Assembly: GCA_964545855.1 (NCBI GenBank)
Contig: CAZJHD010000032.1
Location: 1 to 47,974, forward strand
DNA: 47,974 bases
Source of the DNA: CAZJHD01 sp964545855
GTDB taxonomy: Bacteria > Planctomycetota > UBA1135 > JACQFD01
Reading direction: 5' to 3'
Every line of letters begins with the position of its first letter. Position 1 is the stretch's first letter. Made by a program: the position numbers and the translations under genes. Below the pieces are notes generated by a model. It was not told where the DNA came from and made no database searches. It worked only from the letters and a program-made list of their open reading frames with translations. Shown piece after piece: positions 33,501-41,439 of the stretch.

Positions 33501-33756
33501 GCGCCGTGGCCGACGCGAGCGTGTCGACGGGGAGCCCCGCCAGCGCCTCGTCGAGAATCGCCGCGGGGATCTCCGGCGCGTCCACCGTCGGGAATCCCTC
33601 GGCGCGGAAGACCGCGACGCGCGGCGGGCGCGACGGATCGCGCGCGTCGGGCGTCTCGAGCGGCGGAACGCCGCCGGGGGACGGAGCCGGATCCTGCGCC
33701 GGTCGGGCGCTCGACGCGGCGAACGCTGCGAGCAGTGCGAAGAGCGGAAGCGCCAA
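30583..33756 (-). CDS. Large secreted glycoside-hydrolase-like protein (GH5/GH42-type barrel)
   Basis: A 1057-aa exported protein if it starts at TTG 33756 (MALPLFALLAAFAASSARPA signal). Residues about 45-280 include a GATase-like part (KYDLLVLPHGSAFPLDAWPS, FLENGGGLVALGG), then a beta-sandwich. From about 400 a TIM-barrel glycosidase appears: PVVGTTYMASDVHRKF, FAEMARHGMNFVRTGIW, the acid/base-type Glu in HFDLINEPSYAPPEF, and a nucleophile-type Glu in NLHSETGLMRLEDL. After about 760, LPHTRMFAGRPHGMDAVTR and VLFTGVVEGDTYG resemble the trimerisation region of GH42 galactosidases. An ATG at 33834 would put the start inside the palindrome and spoil the signal peptide. Substrate unknown. Confidence 0.8.
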   Translation of the reverse strand: MALPLFALLAAFAASSARPAQDPAPSPGGVPPLETPDARDPSRPPRVAVFRAEGFPTVDAPEIPAAILDEALAGLPVDTLASATALAKDLKLAKYDLLVLPHGSAFPLDAWPSIRKFLENGGGLVALGGAPLHQPVRWEADARDPGKGRWVPGPRQPTFAQALQIGPAEALAAGSREMRPVAASEWAGPAFPRATIAYALTIRLATVRDFPNEDGTAGPRDGVVRPLVHILGTDLVPFACPLLEIDWLRGPRAGARWVLAPSNARLDAPTIRAIVERALQGAIEVDARPVHAAARRSPDAGASEVVPLRIVVRRPFLRSGEEAPDRARVTWGAPMGPQEALVALTGPATARAGEISFAAPARDAERGRAALASVRIDVPGAAASPRGVETGIVWLDGAQVEGTPRVTVSRDWLRKDGAVFPVVGTTYMASDVHRKFLFEPNPLVWDRDFAEMARHGMNFVRTGIWTGWQRAMVDPGALDEGVLRALDAYVAIAAKHDIVVCFTFFAFLPPAHGGSNPYLDPRALEGQKALLSAVARRFRGNGWVHFDLINEPSYAPPEFLWQNRPIGDAWEKRAWTRWVLARHGADPLRLRDLWRDASEDPLALPSPEDLSHRPIREQRRPRKAADFTRFSNDVVARWAAELRETLRATAGDALVTLGQDEGGTWTRPAQQLHFDSVDYTSVHTWWNNGDLLWDSVVTKVPEAPNLHSETGLMRLEDLDGNPWRSPDDAAALLERKSAYAFLGRGAGVVQWAWNVNPYMPIDNESVIGLFRPDGTAKPELAVLRTFAAFFREAAPWLDDFEPDPVVVVLPHTRMFAGRPHGMDAVTRTVRVLAERFGVVPTALSDLRITAERLRAAKLVIVPCAEMLDGAASEALLAASRAGTRVLFTGVVEGDTYGEISPALAELGVAGAGRAVAVREPVGGGAWATFEGNRPEWLRRGDGPARTAAGERVWHEPLPLEFASEEEPLVALYGEALAASGVETHPTETRVAARVLLAPKAALVVCVNETPADAVREVSVDGHRMGIPVLAQRARLVLVERGTGRVIVATEGEAVRAP

Positions 33757-33765
33757 GGGGACGTC

Positions 33766-33840
33766 CCGGGAATGGGAGCCCCCTTTTTCGTTCTCGCGCG
33801 CTGCGCGCGCGAGAACGAAAAAGGGGGCTCCCATTCCCGG
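33766..33840. repeat. 75-nt perfect palindrome (hairpin element B) between divergent genes
   Basis: Two identical 36-nt arms (33766-33801 and 33805-33840) form a perfect stem around a 3-nt TGC loop. Each arm begins CCGGGAATGGGAGCCCCCTT and continues TTTCGTTCTCGCGCGC. It fills nearly all of the 94 nt between a TTG start on the minus strand (33756) and a TTG start on the plus strand (33851), so it lies in both 5' leaders. Both arms share CCCGGGAATGGG...CCC.TTTT with element A at 97-212. Confidence 0.93.
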
Positions 33841-33850
33841 CCCTCGACCC

Positions 33851-35317
33851 TTGGCCGCACCCCGCTCGCTCGCCCTGCGCGCGACCCTCGCGGTCGCGTT
33901 CTTCGCCGCGTTCTACGCGCTGGCGCTCGGCATCGCCGGGTTCCTGATCCTGCTGATCTGGTGGGACGTGACGAGCGCCCGCCGCGTGCACGGCCGCCTC
34001 GTGCTCGCCTGCGCCCTCGGCGCCGGCACGATCCTCTGGTCGGTCTTCCCGCGCCGCGCGAAGTTCGTCGCTCCGGGACCGCGCCTCGAGCGCTCGCGCC
34101 ACCCGCGGCTCTTCGCGGCGATCGACGACGTCGCGCGCGAGACGGGCCAGGCGGCCCCCGTCGAGGTCTACGCGACGCTCGACGTGAACGCGGCGGTGCA
34201 GTCCGTCGGCGGATTCCTCGGCACCGGCAGCCGCCGCGTCCTGATCCTCGGCCTTCCGCTCCTGAGCGGCCTCACGGTGGCGCAGCTCCGCGCCGTGCTC
34301 GCGCACGAGTTCGGGCACTTCCACGCCGGCGACACGCGCCTCGGCCCCTGGATCCACCGCACGGGCACCGCGGTCGTGCGCACGGTGGCGAACCTCTCGA
34401 AGACCGGGTTCTTCCTGCATCGGCCCTTCCACTGGTTCGGGATCGCCTTCTTCCGCGTGAGCCACGGCGTCTCGCGCGCGCAGGAGCTCTCCGCCGACGC
34501 GCTCTCCGCGCAAGTGGCGGGCGCCGCGACGGCGGCGTCGGCGCTCCGATCGTTCCAGCGCGCCTCCTTCGCGTTCCCCCTCTACCTCCGCGACGAACTC
34601 CTGCCGGCGCTGAACGCGGGCTTCGCGCCGCCCTTCGGCGAGGGCTTCCGCCGGTTCCTCCGCGCGAGACCCGTCGCGCGCGCTTGCGACGAGGCCCTGC
34701 GCGCGGCCCTCGCGTCGAACGCGACCGACCCCTTCGACACGCATCCGCCGATCGCGGCGCGTCTCGCGGCCCTCGGCACGCAGGGACCGGACGACGCCGA
34801 CCCGGCCGCGCCCCGGGCCGAGACGCTCCTCGGTGATGTCGCCGCGCTCGAGGCCGACCTCGTCGCGTCGGCGACGGAGAACGAGTCGACGCGGCGGCTG
34901 CCGCGCATCGGCTGGGACGAGATCGTCGATCGCGTGCTCGTCGCACGCTGGGACGCGTGGGTCGCGAAGGCCGGCGACCTCCTCGGCGGCGCGCGCATCG
35001 CCGACCTGCCGCTCCCGAGCGCCCGGCTCGCCGAGCTGGGCGCCCGCATCGCCGATCCGGCCGCGCCGACCGACGCCCGCGAGGGCGCCGGCGCGCACCT
35101 GCTCTTCGGCGCCGTCGCGCGGGCGCTCCGAGGCGCGGGCTGGACGCTCCGCAACGAGCCCGGCGAGTCCATCGTGGCGGAGCGGGGAGGCCACAGCCTC
35201 GCTCTCCAGGAGGAGCTCGCCGCCGTCCAGACGGGCGCCGTCTCGCCGGAGGCGTGGCGCGCCCGCTGCGAAGCGTTCGCGATCGCGGGCGTCGTGCTCG
35301 TTCCCGCCGTTGCGTAG
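33851..35317 (+). CDS. M48-family zinc metallopeptidase, membrane-bound
   Basis: A 488-aa integral-membrane protease of the M48 (HtpX/Ste24-like) type. Hydrophobic spans lie at about 10-37 (ATLAVAFFAAFYALALGIAG, FLILLIWW) and 48-66 (GRLVLACALGAGTILW). The zinc site is AHEFGHFHAGD with H152, E153 and H156, and a third ligand Glu is in SRAQELSADALSA. The C-terminal 200 residues are helical and have no known motif. The start is TTG, chosen because it begins the first span cleanly (MAAPRSLALR) and no better start lies between the palindrome and the span. It is the first gene of a same-strand series that continues to the G3E GTPase. Membrane-protein quality control is the usual family role. Confidence 0.88.
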   Translation: MAAPRSLALRATLAVAFFAAFYALALGIAGFLILLIWWDVTSARRVHGRLVLACALGAGTILWSVFPRRAKFVAPGPRLERSRHPRLFAAIDDVARETGQAAPVEVYATLDVNAAVQSVGGFLGTGSRRVLILGLPLLSGLTVAQLRAVLAHEFGHFHAGDTRLGPWIHRTGTAVVRTVANLSKTGFFLHRPFHWFGIAFFRVSHGVSRAQELSADALSAQVAGAATAASALRSFQRASFAFPLYLRDELLPALNAGFAPPFGEGFRRFLRARPVARACDEALRAALASNATDPFDTHPPIAARLAALGTQGPDDADPAAPRAETLLGDVAALEADLVASATENESTRRLPRIGWDEIVDRVLVARWDAWVAKAGDLLGGARIADLPLPSARLAELGARIADPAAPTDAREGAGAHLLFGAVARALRGAGWTLRNEPGESIVAERGGHSLALQEELAAVQTGAVSPEAWRARCEAFAIAGVVLVPAVA

Positions 35318-35411
35318 CATGGTCGGTCCGGATCCCGTCTCATGCGCGCGGCCCGGCGCTCCGCCGACACCCGAGGAGAAAAGCGCGCATCCAGCGATCT
35401 CCCCGCCCCGT

Positions 35412-36458
35412 ATGGCGAGCCCCGTGTCCGGCCCAACGCCCACCCGCAGACCCTCGTCCGCTCCCGAGTCCGCAGCCGCCGACGGAGACCCTCGGGACGG
35501 CTCCTACCAGGGGGTCGTGCGATCGGTCTACGCGGCGGCCGCGACCGACCCCGATCCGTCGCTCTGCTGCGTCGAGGGAACGGTGTGGCAGCTCCCGGGA
35601 CTCGAAGTCCCGGCGGCGATGCTCGAGATGAACTACGGCTGCGGCTCGACGGTCCACCCCTCGGACCTCGCCGGAGACCGTCCCGTCCTCTACGTCGGCG
35701 TGGGAGGCGGCCTCGAGGCGCTCCAGTTCGCCTACTTCCGACGCCGTCCCGGTGGCGTGATCGCCGTCGATCCCGTGGCCGAGATGCGCGAAGCCGCGGC
35801 GCGCAACCTCGCCGAGGCGGCGCGGAGCAATCCCTGGTTCCGTCCCGAGTTCGTCTCGATCGTGGACGGCACCGCGGACGCGCTGCCCGTCGAGGACGGG
35901 TCCGTCGGCGTCGTAGCGCAGAACTGCCTCTTCAACGTCTTCGTCGGCGGAGACCTGCGGAGGGCACTCGCCGAGGTGCACCGCGTTCTCGGGCCCGGCG
36001 GCCGCTTCTCGACGAGCGACCCCGTGACGACGGCGCCGCTGCCGGAGGCGCTCCGGCGCAACGCGACGCTGCGGGCGCGCTGCGTGTCGGGGTGCATCAC
36101 GACGGAGGAGTACCTCGCGGCGCTCGGCGAAGCGGGATTCCGCCAGCTCGTCGTGAGGGCGAAGCATCCCTACCGCCTCCTGCTCCCCTCGGAGTTCCCG
36201 GAGCTCGCGCAGGCGACGATGCTCGAGAGCCTCGAGGTCGTGGCCCACAAGGTGGGAACGCCGGAGATGGCCGTGGAGATCTACAGCGGGAGGAGCGCGA
36301 TCTTCACCGGCAGCGGCACGCACGCGGTCCGCGCCTTCACCTTCACCTCCGGCACGCCGGTGCCGGTCTCCGATCGCCTCGCCGCCGAACTCGCGGCGCG
36401 CGCGGACTTCCGGGTGACGCCGCCGAGCTGGCACGCACGGGGCGTCGGGTGCTGCTGA
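35412..36458 (+). CDS. arsM: Arsenite methyltransferase of the arsenosugar-biosynthesis type
   Basis: A 348-aa SAM-dependent methyltransferase resembling, from memory, the cyanobacterial arsenosugar-type ArsM, which converts As(III) to methylated arsenicals. Residues about 92-240 form the methyltransferase fold with SAM loop VLYVGVGGGLE (92-102) and acidic VDPVAEM. Cysteines suited to arsenic thiolate binding are C52/C53 in LCCVEG, C77 in NYGCGST, one in AQNCLFNVF, two in CVSGC, and the terminal GCC. I recall the order LCC...NYGCG...QNCLFN and the GCC end in that family. ATG 35412 was chosen; ATG 35319 would add a 31-residue proline-rich leader. The aquaglyceroporin gene follows after 46 nt. 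Methylation of another metalloid is possible. Confidence 0.83.
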   Translation: MASPVSGPTPTRRPSSAPESAAADGDPRDGSYQGVVRSVYAAAATDPDPSLCCVEGTVWQLPGLEVPAAMLEMNYGCGSTVHPSDLAGDRPVLYVGVGGGLEALQFAYFRRRPGGVIAVDPVAEMREAAARNLAEAARSNPWFRPEFVSIVDGTADALPVEDGSVGVVAQNCLFNVFVGGDLRRALAEVHRVLGPGGRFSTSDPVTTAPLPEALRRNATLRARCVSGCITTEEYLAALGEAGFRQLVVRAKHPYRLLLPSEFPELAQATMLESLEVVAHKVGTPEMAVEIYSGRSAIFTGSGTHAVRAFTFTSGTPVPVSDRLAAELAARADFRVTPPSWHARGVGCC

Positions 36459-36504
36459 GGCGGCCCCCGATCGCCGCCCCCGGCTCGCGCAGGAGACCGC
36501 GCCC

Positions 36505-37338
36505 GTGACGACGCTCGCGCGACCGCAGACCCTCACGAGCCAGTGCATGGCGGAGGCGGCGGGCACGTTCCTCCTCGTATTCCTCGGCGTCGGCGCCGTT
36601 CACGCGGCCGTTCTCACGGAATCACAGAGCGGCGTCTGGCAGGTGGCGGTCGTCTGGGCGATCGCCATCGCCATCGCGATCCATGCGACGGGAGCCGTGA
36701 GCGGCGCGCACATCAACCCGGCCATCACCGCCGCCTTCGCCGTCTTCGGCGGATTCCCCGCGCGCAAGGTCGTGCCCTACTGGGGAGCCCAGCTCGCGGG
36801 CGCCTTCGCCGCCGCGGCCCTCCTCCACCTGCTCTTCGGCGGGTTCCTCGCGGACTTCGAGGAGGCGCGCGGCATCGTGCGCGGAGCGCCGGGCAGCGAG
36901 CTCTCCGCCATGTGCTACGGCGAGTACTTCCCCAATCCCTCCCTCGGCGCCGCGGCCGCCGCCGTCGGCGAGGGCCGCGCGTTCCTCGCCGAGATGGCGG
37001 GCACGGCGGTGCTCGCCTTCGTCGTATTCGCCGTCTCCGACCGCGCGAACGCGAGCGCGCCCGGCGGCGCGACCGGACCAGCGATCATCGGCCTCACGGT
37101 CGCCGCGCTCATCAGCGTGATCGCGCCGATCACGCAGGCGGGCTTCAATCCGGCGCGCGACTTCGGACCGCGGCTCTTCGCGTTCCTCGCCGGATGGGGC
37201 GAGGTCGCGATCCCGGGGCCGCGCGGCGGCTTCCTCACGGTCTACGTCCTCGGCCCCATCGGCGGCGCGCTCCTCGGCGCCGGGGCCTATCGCTTCCTCG
37301 TGCGGCCCGGCCTCGCTTCGGGCGACGCGCGCACCTGA
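36505..37338 (+). CDS. MIP-family aquaglyceroporin channel
   Basis: A 277-aa inner-membrane channel of the aquaporin/aquaglyceroporin family with six hydrophobic spans. The two half-helix motifs are GAHINPAITAAF (near 70) and AGFNPARDFGPRLFAF (near 210); the Arg after the second NPA and the Asp in NPARD are conserved, and Asp at this place is typical of aquaglyceroporins. Such channels pass glycerol and uncharged As(OH)3. It follows arsM by 46 nt, with AGGAG at 36491-36495 as SD and a GTG start, so arsenical export or uptake is a plausible role (compare AqpS, recalled in rhizobial ars operons). Glycerol or water transport cannot be excluded. Confidence 0.92.
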   Translation: MTTLARPQTLTSQCMAEAAGTFLLVFLGVGAVHAAVLTESQSGVWQVAVVWAIAIAIAIHATGAVSGAHINPAITAAFAVFGGFPARKVVPYWGAQLAGAFAAAALLHLLFGGFLADFEEARGIVRGAPGSELSAMCYGEYFPNPSLGAAAAAVGEGRAFLAEMAGTAVLAFVVFAVSDRANASAPGGATGPAIIGLTVAALISVIAPITQAGFNPARDFGPRLFAFLAGWGEVAIPGPRGGFLTVYVLGPIGGALLGAGAYRFLVRPGLASGDART

Positions 37339-37351
37339 CGCCCACGCACCC

Positions 37352-38491
37352 ATGACCATCGCTGCGCTCCTGCTGCTCCTCGCCCCGGCGCTCGCCGCGC
37401 GCGGCGACGGCGTGCCCCTCGATCCCGCTCTCGCCTACCGCGCCGAGATGCGGAGCCCCGTCACCTGGGACGTGGAGCTCACCTTCGTCGTGACGCCGCC
37501 CCACGGCACGAAGACGCTGCGGGTCTGGGTGCCCGTGCCTCCGACGGACTCGGCGCAGACGATCGAGGGGAGCGCCTTCGAGACCTACCCCGATGCCGTC
37601 GCGCCGCGCATCGAGACGGAGCCGGTCTTCGGCAACACCTTCGCGTCCTTCGAGTGGTCGAGCCCCAAGGGCGCGCAGATGATCCGCCATCGCTTCCGCG
37701 CGACGACGCACGAGCTGCGGTTCGGCGTCGAGCCGGGGAAGGCCGCCGTCCCCGCCTCCTGGCCCGAGGCCTTCGCCCCCTACCTTCGGAGCGAGTCGCA
37801 GGCCGTCGTGATCGGCGACGAGGTGAAGCGCATCACGGCGCCCTGGTCGGAGGCAGCGTCGCGCGACTCCGTGGAGGCCGTGCGCAGCGTGCTCGACTGG
37901 GTGGACGCGAACCTGCGCTACGACCACGCGTCGGCGTCGCTCCGGGCGAGCTCCACCTGGGCTCTCGAGAAGCGCACGGGCCACTGCTCCGACTACCACG
38001 GGCTCTGCTCCGCGATGACGCGATCGCTCGGGCTCCCGGCGCGGGTCACCTACGGCATCCACACGTTCCCCAAGGACTCGCCCTCGCACTGCAAGGCGGA
38101 GGTGTTCCTCCCGAGCCACGGCTGGGTGAGCTTCGACGTGTCGGAGACGCAGAAGCTCTGCGAGAGGATCGCGAAGGACGGCGGCATCGGGCCGGAGGAG
38201 CGCGCGGCGCGCATCGGCGCGGCGAAGCGCCGGCTCGCCGGGGGCTTCCGCGACAACACCTGGATCCTCCAGACGCGCGGCACCGACTACGAGCTCGCTC
38301 CGAAGGCGAGCCGGCGCGTGCCCGTGGTGCGCACGCTCTGGGCCGAGGCCGACGGCGTGCCGCTCCCGGAGCCCGATCCGGGCGACGCGACGAGGCGGGA
38401 GTTCGCATGGATGACGCTCCATCGGTTCCGCTCCGACCGCCCGGTGCCCTACCCTTTCACCGACGTGACGACGCTCCTCTCGGAGAAGTGA
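37352..38491 (+). CDS. Secreted transglutaminase-like protein
   Basis: A 379-aa protein with a signal peptide (MTIAALLLLLAPALAARG). Residues about 30-140 are beta-rich; residues about 180-265 are the transglutaminase-like papain-fold core: catalytic C212 in TGHCSDYHGLCSAM, H246 in SHCKAEVFLPSHGWVSFDVS, and D262 in that same stretch. The family includes peptidases and deamidases acting on cell-envelope or secreted substrates. The start is an ATG 13 nt after the aquaporin stop, and the GTPase start follows 5 nt after its own stop, so it is inside the arsM transcript. Its link with arsenic is not apparent, and it may be a passenger in the operon. Confidence 0.87.
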   Translation: MTIAALLLLLAPALAARGDGVPLDPALAYRAEMRSPVTWDVELTFVVTPPHGTKTLRVWVPVPPTDSAQTIEGSAFETYPDAVAPRIETEPVFGNTFASFEWSSPKGAQMIRHRFRATTHELRFGVEPGKAAVPASWPEAFAPYLRSESQAVVIGDEVKRITAPWSEAASRDSVEAVRSVLDWVDANLRYDHASASLRASSTWALEKRTGHCSDYHGLCSAMTRSLGLPARVTYGIHTFPKDSPSHCKAEVFLPSHGWVSFDVSETQKLCERIAKDGGIGPEERAARIGAAKRRLAGGFRDNTWILQTRGTDYELAPKASRRVPVVRTLWAEADGVPLPEPDPGDATRREFAWMTLHRFRSDRPVPYPFTDVTTLLSEK

Positions 38492-38496
38492 CACCC

Positions 38497-39624
38497 ATGG
38501 ACCACGCAGCGGATCGAGACTCCCGGGCACGCTTCCTCGTGATCGGCGGGTTCCTCGGCGCCGGGAAGACCACGGCGCTCCTTCGCCTCGCGCGCGATCT
38601 CCACGCGCGGGGCAAGCGCGTCGGTCTCATCACGAACGACCAGGCGGCCCATCTCGTGGACACGGGGACGCTGCGCGTGCAGGGCTTCCGCGTCGAGGAG
38701 GTGGCGGGCGCCTGCTTCTGCTGCAAGTTCGACGAGCTGGCGGAGTGCGCCGAGAAGCTCCGCGCCGAGGAGCGGCCCGACGTCCTGCTGGGCGAGCCCG
38801 TCGGGAGCTGCACCGACCTCGCGGCGACGGTGGTGCAGCCGCTGCGCAAGCTCTATGGCGACCGCTACGACGTGGCTCCCTACTCGGTGCTCGTCGACCC
38901 GGCGCGCGCGCGGCAGATCGTCCTGCAGAAGGGCTTCGGAGGCTTCAGCTCGAAGGTCGCCTACATCTTCCTGAAGCAGCTCGAGGAGGCGGACGTGATC
39001 TGCCTCAACAAGGTCGACCTGCTCTCGCCGACGGAGCGCGAGGAGATCGTCTCGGCGCTGCGGAACGAGTTCCGGAACGCGCGCGTGCTCGCGATCTCGG
39101 GCCTGACGGGAGAGGGCTTCTCGGCGTGGATGGAGATCGTCGCCGCGGGCGGCCCCTCGGGACGCAACATCGTGGAGGTCGACTACGACGTCTACGCCGA
39201 GGGCGAAGCCGAACTCGGCTGGCTGAACGCCACCTACGACCTCTCCGCCGGCGCTCCCTTCGACGCCGACGCGGTCGCGCGAGACGTCGTCGCGCGCATC
39301 GCCGAACGGCTGCAGTCCGAAGGGGCCGAGACGGCCCACCTGAAGGCGATGGTGGAGACGGACGCCGGAACGGCCGTGGCCAACTTCGTCGGGGCCGGCG
39401 GCGACGCGCGGCTCTCCCAGAGGAGCGGCGCGGCCGCGAGCCGCGGATGCCTCACCGTGAACGCGCGGGTCCACCTCGATCCCGCGCGCCTGCGTGCGCT
39501 CGCCGAGGAGGAGGTCTCCGCGTCGGCGCGCGGTGCGGGATTCGCGGCCGCGGCGACCGACGCGTTGCACTTCCGGCCGGGACGGCCGGTGCCGACGCAC
39601 CGATACTCGCGCGCCGAGGCCTGA
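38497..39624 (+). CDS. G3E-family (CobW/P47K) GTPase
   Basis: A 375-aa P-loop GTPase of the G3E group (UreG, HypB, MeaB, CobW), which insert metals or cofactors into client proteins. Walker A is GGFLGAGKTT (17-26), the metal motif is GACFCCKF with C73, C75, C76, and the guanine-specificity motif is CLNKVDL near 170. The C-terminal 170 residues lack an obvious CobW-C domain and contain YAEGEAELGWLNATYDLS, LKAMVETDAG and the end PGRPVPTHRY; I recall this arrangement in a P47K-like subfamily of unknown function. The location 5 nt after the transglutaminase gene and in the arsM-aqp operon suggests a cofactor-related role there. This is inference. The metal is unknown. Confidence 0.86.
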   Translation: MDHAADRDSRARFLVIGGFLGAGKTTALLRLARDLHARGKRVGLITNDQAAHLVDTGTLRVQGFRVEEVAGACFCCKFDELAECAEKLRAEERPDVLLGEPVGSCTDLAATVVQPLRKLYGDRYDVAPYSVLVDPARARQIVLQKGFGGFSSKVAYIFLKQLEEADVICLNKVDLLSPTEREEIVSALRNEFRNARVLAISGLTGEGFSAWMEIVAAGGPSGRNIVEVDYDVYAEGEAELGWLNATYDLSAGAPFDADAVARDVVARIAERLQSEGAETAHLKAMVETDAGTAVANFVGAGGDARLSQRSGAAASRGCLTVNARVHLDPARLRALAEEEVSASARGAGFAAAATDALHFRPGRPVPTHRYSRAEA

Positions 39625-39645
39625 CCACCGCCGCGCGGCGAACCG

Positions 39646-41259
39646 TCAGCCGCCCGCCTTCGCCTCCTCGGGCTTCCTCTCGGCGGGCGCCTCCTCCTTC
39701 GCCTCGTCGGGCTTGGCGGCGCCGAGATCCTTCGGCCGCTCGTCGGCCATCGCGACCTCGTAGCCGAGGTGGAAGCAGAGCTTCGCGCTGCGCGCGATCT
39801 TGTCGCCGTCGATCTTGTCGGCGGTGTCGCCGGGACGGTGGTAGTCCTCGTGCTCTCCGTTGCAGAGGAACATCGACGGGATGCCCTTGCGCGCGAAGTT
39901 GTAGTGGTCGCTGCGCGTCCAGTACTTGTCGCCGCTCGGCATGTCGGGGAACCCGTAGGTCGGACCGAGGTCGAGGGCCGCCGCCGCGAGCGTGTTGAAC
40001 TGCTTGTTGCTCCTGCTCGGCGTCATGAGCATGTACTCGGGGCGGTCCTTCCCGTTCAGCTTCGTGCGTCCGACCATGTCGGTGTTCAGGTTCGCCACGA
40101 GCGCGCCGGACTCCGGCTTCCAGGAATCGACGAAGAACTGGGAGCCCCAGAGACCGCGCTCCTCGCCCGAGACCCAGAGGAAGACGACGCTGCGCCGGGG
40201 TGCGCCGCTCGCCGCGTAGGCCTTCGCCACCTCCAGCAGCGCCGACGTGCCCGAGGCGTTGTCGTCGGCTCCGGGATGCAGCTCGCCCCCCTGGAGGCCG
40301 ACGTGGTCGTAGTGGGCCGAGTGGACGATGAACTCCGACGCGAGCGCCGGATCGCTCCCGCGGATCACGCCGACGACGTTCGCGGGGCGGATCTCCTCCG
40401 CGACCGTCGTCCATCGGAGGCTCACGCGCTGGCCCACGAGCGCCGCGGCCGCGTCCGCCGAGGGGAGCATCACGACCGGCGGGTTGTTGCCCCGGCCGCC
40501 GCGTCGGTTGGACGTGCCCTCGCCGCTTCCGTACTGCTTGCTGCCGCCGGAGCGCATGGCGACGGAGCGGTCGAAGAGGGCCTTGTAGTCCTTCGCGTCG
40601 ACGCCCTCGCCAGGGGCGATCAGGAGACCCGTCGCGCCGGCCTCGCGCGCGAGCCGCACGATGTCGCGGTAGAAGCCGAAGGAGTTGCGCGCCGGGATCG
40701 TCGGCACTCGCAGGAGGACGAAGGCGCCCTTCGCTTCCGCGGGCAGCACCGGTGCCGCCACGTCTTCGCCCTTCGCCTCTTCACCCTCCGCCGGCGTGGG
40801 CGCCGCGTGGTGGGTGCCTCCGTCGACGACGAGGACGGGGTCCTTCACCTCCAGGGGGTCGGCGAATCCGAGGATCGCCATCTCGCGATTCGCGGCGAGG
40901 CGACGCGGCTCGCCGGCTTCGCCATGAACCAGCAGCCCCGACGCGTCGTCGAGCTTGCGGACGGTGACGGGGTAGCGCTGGAAGTAGCTGCGCGCCTTCT
41001 CGCCCTCGTCCCCGAAGGGCTCGACGCCGATCGCCTTCAGGTGGGTCGCCAGGTACTCCGCCGCCTTCTCGCAGCCCGGCTCGCCCGTGTCGCGTCCACC
41101 GAACTCCGGCGACGCGAGGACCTCCACCTGGTGCAGCGCGTCCGCGGCCTTGATCGCCGCGAGTCCCTTCGCGATCGCGGGCTTCGTGTCGCGGTCGCCT
41201 CCGAGGGCGGGAACGAGGAGAAGGAGTCCAGGGAGCGCGAGCGCGAGTCGATGGAGCAT
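39646..41259 (-). CDS. M28-family zinc aminopeptidase, secreted
   Basis: A 537-aa exported protein (signal MLHRLALALPGLLLLVPALG). Residues about 120-250 are an inserted PA-like domain. The M28 core follows with co-catalytic zinc ligands visible: H in SAHYDHVG, D in GADDNASGTS, EE in VSGEERGLWG, D in NTDMVGR, and H in RSDHYNFARKG. The tail (about 505-537) is charged and rich in Ala/Glu/Lys/Pro (KEEAPAERKPEEAKAGG), probably a linker or surface tether. An upstream ATG at 41292 exists, but the chosen ATG starts exactly at the signal peptide. It is convergent with the G3E GTPase gene (21 nt between stops). Peptide scavenging outside the cell is the family role. Confidence 0.93.
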   Translation of the reverse strand: MLHRLALALPGLLLLVPALGGDRDTKPAIAKGLAAIKAADALHQVEVLASPEFGGRDTGEPGCEKAAEYLATHLKAIGVEPFGDEGEKARSYFQRYPVTVRKLDDASGLLVHGEAGEPRRLAANREMAILGFADPLEVKDPVLVVDGGTHHAAPTPAEGEEAKGEDVAAPVLPAEAKGAFVLLRVPTIPARNSFGFYRDIVRLAREAGATGLLIAPGEGVDAKDYKALFDRSVAMRSGGSKQYGSGEGTSNRRGGRGNNPPVVMLPSADAAAALVGQRVSLRWTTVAEEIRPANVVGVIRGSDPALASEFIVHSAHYDHVGLQGGELHPGADDNASGTSALLEVAKAYAASGAPRRSVVFLWVSGEERGLWGSQFFVDSWKPESGALVANLNTDMVGRTKLNGKDRPEYMLMTPSRSNKQFNTLAAAALDLGPTYGFPDMPSGDKYWTRSDHYNFARKGIPSMFLCNGEHEDYHRPGDTADKIDGDKIARSAKLCFHLGYEVAMADERPKDLGAAKPDEAKEEAPAERKPEEAKAGG

Positions 41260-41439
41260 GGGACGTCGGAAGGAGGTGGGCGAGGTCTCCATGGTGTAGC
41301 GGGAGACCGGCACGTCGTGGGAGACGGAATCCGGCGGCCAACCCGGTCGAGGCCCGCGCCGTTCGCTTTCGCGGAGGCGCGCGTTCTCCCAGTCGAGTTC
41401 CCCATGCTCGATCCACCACTCGGGACTCGGAGGTTTGCC

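Noticed and set aside
33757..33834. ATG start of the glycoside-hydrolase gene inside the palindrome.
   Set aside because: It adds 26 basic residues translated from the hairpin in front of a clean signal peptide, so TTG 33756 fits better.
35319..35411. Longer ArsM starting at 35319.
   Set aside because: The added 31 residues are proline-rich and not like the family amino end; it cannot be ruled out.
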